From positions 1-7,053 of the forward strand of contig JAUWZB010000042.1 of the NCBI GenBank assembly GCA_030615555.1: DNA of 7,053 bases, in the 5' to 3' direction. The notes beneath the pieces are model-generated. The model was not told the DNA's origin. It did no database searches and worked only from the letters and a program-made list of their open reading frames with translations. The stretch's first letter is position 1. The number at the start of each line of letters is the position of its first letter. Position numbers and translations under genes: made by a program. Positions 4,197 through 7,053 of the stretch are shown piece by piece. Source of the DNA: Dehalococcoidales bacterium (lineage in GTDB: Bacteria > Chloroflexota > Dehalococcoidia > E44-bin15).

Positions 4197-7053
4197 ATGC
4201 CGCTGGATACAATATTTGTTAAAGGGGCCCGAGAGCATAACCTGAAAAATATCGATGTCGCCATCCCTAGGGACAAGCTGGTGGTGATCACCGGCGTCTC
4301 AGGCTCTGGGAAGAGCTCGCTGGCCTTTGATACCATCTATGCCGAGGGACAGCGCCGTTATGTCGAATCCCTATCCGCCTATGCCCGCCAGTTCCTCAGT
4401 CGGATGGAGAAGCCCGATGTGGACTATATTGAGGGGCTCAGCCCGGCGATTTCTATCGACCAAAAGGGGCCGGGGAGGAATCCCCGTTCCACGGTGGGCA
4501 CGGTAACCGAAATCTATGACTATCTGAGGTTGCTCTTCGCTCGGGTTGGTCACCCCCACTGCCCCAATTGCGGGCAGGAGATCTCCCAGCAAACAGTGCA
4601 GCAGATCGTCGATGCACTGCTGGAACTCCCCCCCCAGACCAGGATCATGATCATGGCCCCCTTGATCAAGGATCGCAAGGGGGAGCATCAGGGGGTGTTT
4701 GAGGACCTGAGGAAGGCAGGCTATGTGCGGGTCAGGGTCGATGGGCGCATTCATGACCTTTCTGAGGATTTCGACCTGGATAAAAACAAGCGGCATACCA
4801 TTGAGGCGGTGGTCGATAGGCTGATCATCGAGGGGATGGAGCAACAGGGTCGCCTTGCCGATTCCGTGGAGACCTCGCTCAAGCTGGGGGGTGGGGTGGT
4901 GCTGATCAAGGTCATCGATGGCGAGGAGCTTCTCTTCTCGGAGCACTTTGCCTGCGTGCGCTGCGGTATCAGCCTGGGTGAGATCGAACCCCGAAATTTT
5001 AGCTTCAATAGCCCCCATGGAGCCTGCCCAGCGTGCACCGGGCTAGGGGTGAAGATGGAGATCGACACCGACTTGGTCATTCCCAGCAAGGAGCTCTCCA
5101 TTGCTGAAGGGGCAATCCGGCCTTGGACCCGAGCAGGCTCCATGAGTCCGTGGTATACCAGCATGCTGGAATCTATAGCCCGTAAGTATGGCTTCTCGGT
5201 TCACGTACCGGTTAAGAACCTAACCGCGGAACAGCTTAACGTTATCCTCTGTGGCAGTGGCAGCCAGATAGTGACGCTAAGGCATGAGACACAGCTCGGG
5301 CGAACATATCAGTATGACACCTCATTCGAGGGTGTAATTCGCAACCTTGAGCGGCGTTTTCGGGAGACCGAGTCTGAATACATACGTGACGAGATAGAGC
5401 GCTACATGACAACCCACCCTTGCCCGGTGTGCCAGGGGCAGCGACTTAAGCCGGAGTCCCTTGCGGTAACTATCGCGGGCCAGAACATCGCTCAGGTGAG
5501 CGCGATGTCCATTGAGCAGGCAATAGCGTGGCTCAGGCAGCTCAGTGGCGATGGGAAAGGAAAGCCACTGCTCAGCGAGCGCGAGTTCCTCATCGCTCGC
5601 CAGATCCTCAAGGAGATTCGCGCTCGCCTCGGCTTCTTAAAAGATGTGGGGCTCGATTACCTTACCATTGACCGTGCCTCAAGCACCCTCTCCGGCGGCG
5701 AGGCGCAGCGAATTCGCCTGGCTACCCAGATCGGCAGCGGCCTTATGGGGGTGCTCTATATCTGCGATGAGCCCACGGTGGGACTCCACCCTGCCGATGA
5801 CTATCGCCTCATCGAGACCTTGAAGAAGCTGAGGGACCTGGGCAACACCATCCTGGTGGTAGAGCACGATGAGGCGATGATGCGCGCCGCCGACCACATC
5901 ATCGATATGGGCCCCGGCGCCGGGGAGCATGGGGGTGGGATCGTGGCCACGGGAACCATTGAGGAGATCATGAACTGCCCCGATTCCATCACGGGTGAGT
6001 ACTTGAGCGGGCGAAAGGAGATCCCCCTCCCCAAAAGGCGCCGCCCCGGCTCGGGGAAGGAGCTGGTGATCAGGGGGGCGCGCCAGAACAACCTCAAGGA
6101 TATCGATGTCCACATCCCTCTGGGGAGGTTCGTTTGCATCACCGGCGTCTCAGGATCGGGCAAGAGCACCCTCATCGACGAGATCCTCTATAAGAAGCTG
6201 GCCCAGATATTCTACAAGGCCAAGGACCGCCCTGGCGAATGCGATGGCATCGAGGGACTGGAGCACATCGATAAGGTGGTGAATATCGACCAGTCGCCCA
6301 TCGGGCGCACCCCGCGCTCAAACCCGGCAACCTATACCGGCACCTTCACCCCGATTCGCGAGCTCTTCGCTACCGTGCCCGAGGCTCGCATGCGCGGCTA
6401 TCCCCCGGGGCGTTTTTCGTTCAATGTTAAGGGTGGCAGGTGTGAGGCCTGTCGGGGTGGGGGCTATATCCAGATCGAGATGCAGTTCCTGCCTGATGTC
6501 ACCGTCCCCTGCGAGGTTTGCAAGGGGAAGCGCTACAATCGCGAGGCACTGGAGGTCCGTTTCAAGGGGAAGAACATCACCGAGATCCTGGAGATGAGCG
6601 TTGAAGAGGCTTTTTCGTTCTTTGAGCATTTCCCTAAAGTGAGAAGTAAGCTGGAAACACTGAAGGATGTTGGCCTAGGCTATATCAAACTGGGGCAGCC
6701 AGCGACCACCCTTTCCGGTGGCGAGGCACAGCGGGTGAAGCTCGCCACCGAGCTTTCCAAGCGGTCGATGGGGAAGACGCTCTATATCCTCGATGAGCCG
6801 ACTACAGGGCTCTCCTTCGAGGATGCTGCCGCCTTGCTTCGGGTGCTCCATCGCCTCGTCGATTGGGGAAATACCGTGATCCTCATCGAGCATCACCTCG
6901 ATATGATCAAGAACACCGATTACATCATCGACCTCGGTCCTGGTGCGGGCGATCGCGGGGGATATGTCATCGCCACGGGGATGCCGGAGGAGGTGGCCGA
7001 GGTTGAATCTTCCTATACAGGTCAATACCTGAAGAGCGTGCTTGGAAAGCACC
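4197..7053 (+). CDS. uvrA: UvrA, excinuclease ABC damage-recognition ATPase subunit; last few codons beyond the window
   Basis: UvrA dimers scan DNA for bulky lesions and load UvrB in nucleotide excision repair. The frame is open for 952 codons plus one base; E. coli UvrA has 940 residues, so only the extreme C-terminus (after YLKSVLGKH) is missing. The first ATPase has Walker A GVSGSGKS (33-40, K39), signature LSGGE (498-502) and Walker B D524-E525. The second has Walker A 650-657 (K656), LSGGE (839-843) and D866-E867. Zinc ligands are C253, C256, C277 and C280, and C749, C752, C772 and C775, with the same spacings as E. coli. Further CxxC pairs are C122/C125 and C409/C412. ISIDQKGPGRNPRST (about 95-109) and NIDQSPIGRTPRSNPATYTGTF (from about 699) are typical. 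Oddities are TTGLSFED where UvrA usually has TTGLHF, and a patch of different codon use at about 5160-5560. The ATG at 4197 follows a weak AGGG (4185-4188) by 8 nt. Confidence 0.97.
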   Translation, partial: MPLDTIFVKGAREHNLKNIDVAIPRDKLVVITGVSGSGKSSLAFDTIYAEGQRRYVESLSAYARQFLSRMEKPDVDYIEGLSPAISIDQKGPGRNPRSTVGTVTEIYDYLRLLFARVGHPHCPNCGQEISQQTVQQIVDALLELPPQTRIMIMAPLIKDRKGEHQGVFEDLRKAGYVRVRVDGRIHDLSEDFDLDKNKRHTIEAVVDRLIIEGMEQQGRLADSVETSLKLGGGVVLIKVIDGEELLFSEHFACVRCGISLGEIEPRNFSFNSPHGACPACTGLGVKMEIDTDLVIPSKELSIAEGAIRPWTRAGSMSPWYTSMLESIARKYGFSVHVPVKNLTAEQLNVILCGSGSQIVTLRHETQLGRTYQYDTSFEGVIRNLERRFRETESEYIRDEIERYMTTHPCPVCQGQRLKPESLAVTIAGQNIAQVSAMSIEQAIAWLRQLSGDGKGKPLLSEREFLIARQILKEIRARLGFLKDVGLDYLTIDRASSTLSGGEAQRIRLATQIGSGLMGVLYICDEPTVGLHPADDYRLIETLKKLRDLGNTILVVEHDEAMMRAADHIIDMGPGAGEHGGGIVATGTIEEIMNCPDSITGEYLSGRKEIPLPKRRRPGSGKELVIRGARQNNLKDIDVHIPLGRFVCITGVSGSGKSTLIDEILYKKLAQIFYKAKDRPGECDGIEGLEHIDKVVNIDQSPIGRTPRSNPATYTGTFTPIRELFATVPEARMRGYPPGRFSFNVKGGRCEACRGGGYIQIEMQFLPDVTVPCEVCKGKRYNREALEVRFKGKNITEILEMSVEEAFSFFEHFPKVRSKLETLKDVGLGYIKLGQPATTLSGGEAQRVKLATELSKRSMGKTLYILDEPTTGLSFEDAAALLRVLHRLVDWGNTVILIEHHLDMIKNTDYIIDLGPGAGDRGGYVIATGMPEEVAEVESSYTGQYLKSVLGKH

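Noticed and set aside
4371..5018. Minus-strand open frame of 215 codons antisense to uvrA
   Set aside because: The uvrA frame is continuous and matches family motifs throughout; the antisense reading (similarly at 5679-6113, 6318-6629 and 6675-7052) is a by-product of GC-rich codon bias.

Overview
The window looks like bacterial chromosome of moderately high GC, with a strong preference for C- or G-ending codons. Five genes are supported. Four lie on the minus strand and one, uvrA, is divergent on the plus strand. The five-gene content does not fix the taxon. The CxxC-x17-CxxC zinc-ribbon protein and the wording of the UvrA motifs (CDEPTVGLHP, TTGLSFED) suggest Chloroflexota, possibly Dehalococcoidia, but this is an inference from memory of these families.

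Layout: positions 1-806 (minus) hold the N-terminal 268 codons of a CorA-type divalent-cation transporter, cut at the window edge just as its first membrane helix begins, with its own promoter candidate at 828-855. Positions 952-3258 (minus) encode a complete 768-residue MrfA/YprA-type DEAH helicase with the C-terminal cysteine cluster of DUF1998. Its start overlaps the end of a 97-residue DUF503 (YlxP-like) gene at 3248-3541, so the two form a translationally coupled pair. A perfect 13-bp hairpin (3559-3604) separates that pair from a 98-residue double zinc-ribbon gene (3619-3915). The 281-bp divergent region (3916-4196) carries back-to-back promoter candidates, a possible structured leader for the zinc-ribbon gene, and a perfect 11-bp tandem repeat placed over the uvrA -10 box. 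From 4197 to the right edge runs uvrA, in frame for 952 codons and lacking only a few C-terminal residues.

Taken together, the central part has a DNA-repair flavour. UvrA is the damage sensor of nucleotide excision repair. MrfA in Bacillus subtilis acts in a UvrABC-independent pathway for mitomycin-type damage. DUF503 and the zinc-ribbon protein have no established role, and their position between the two repair genes is the most suggestive contextual clue here. No mobile elements, CRISPR arrays, tRNA or rRNA genes were seen. Nothing amounts to a clearly new system; the points worth a second look are the regulatory structures and the gene association.
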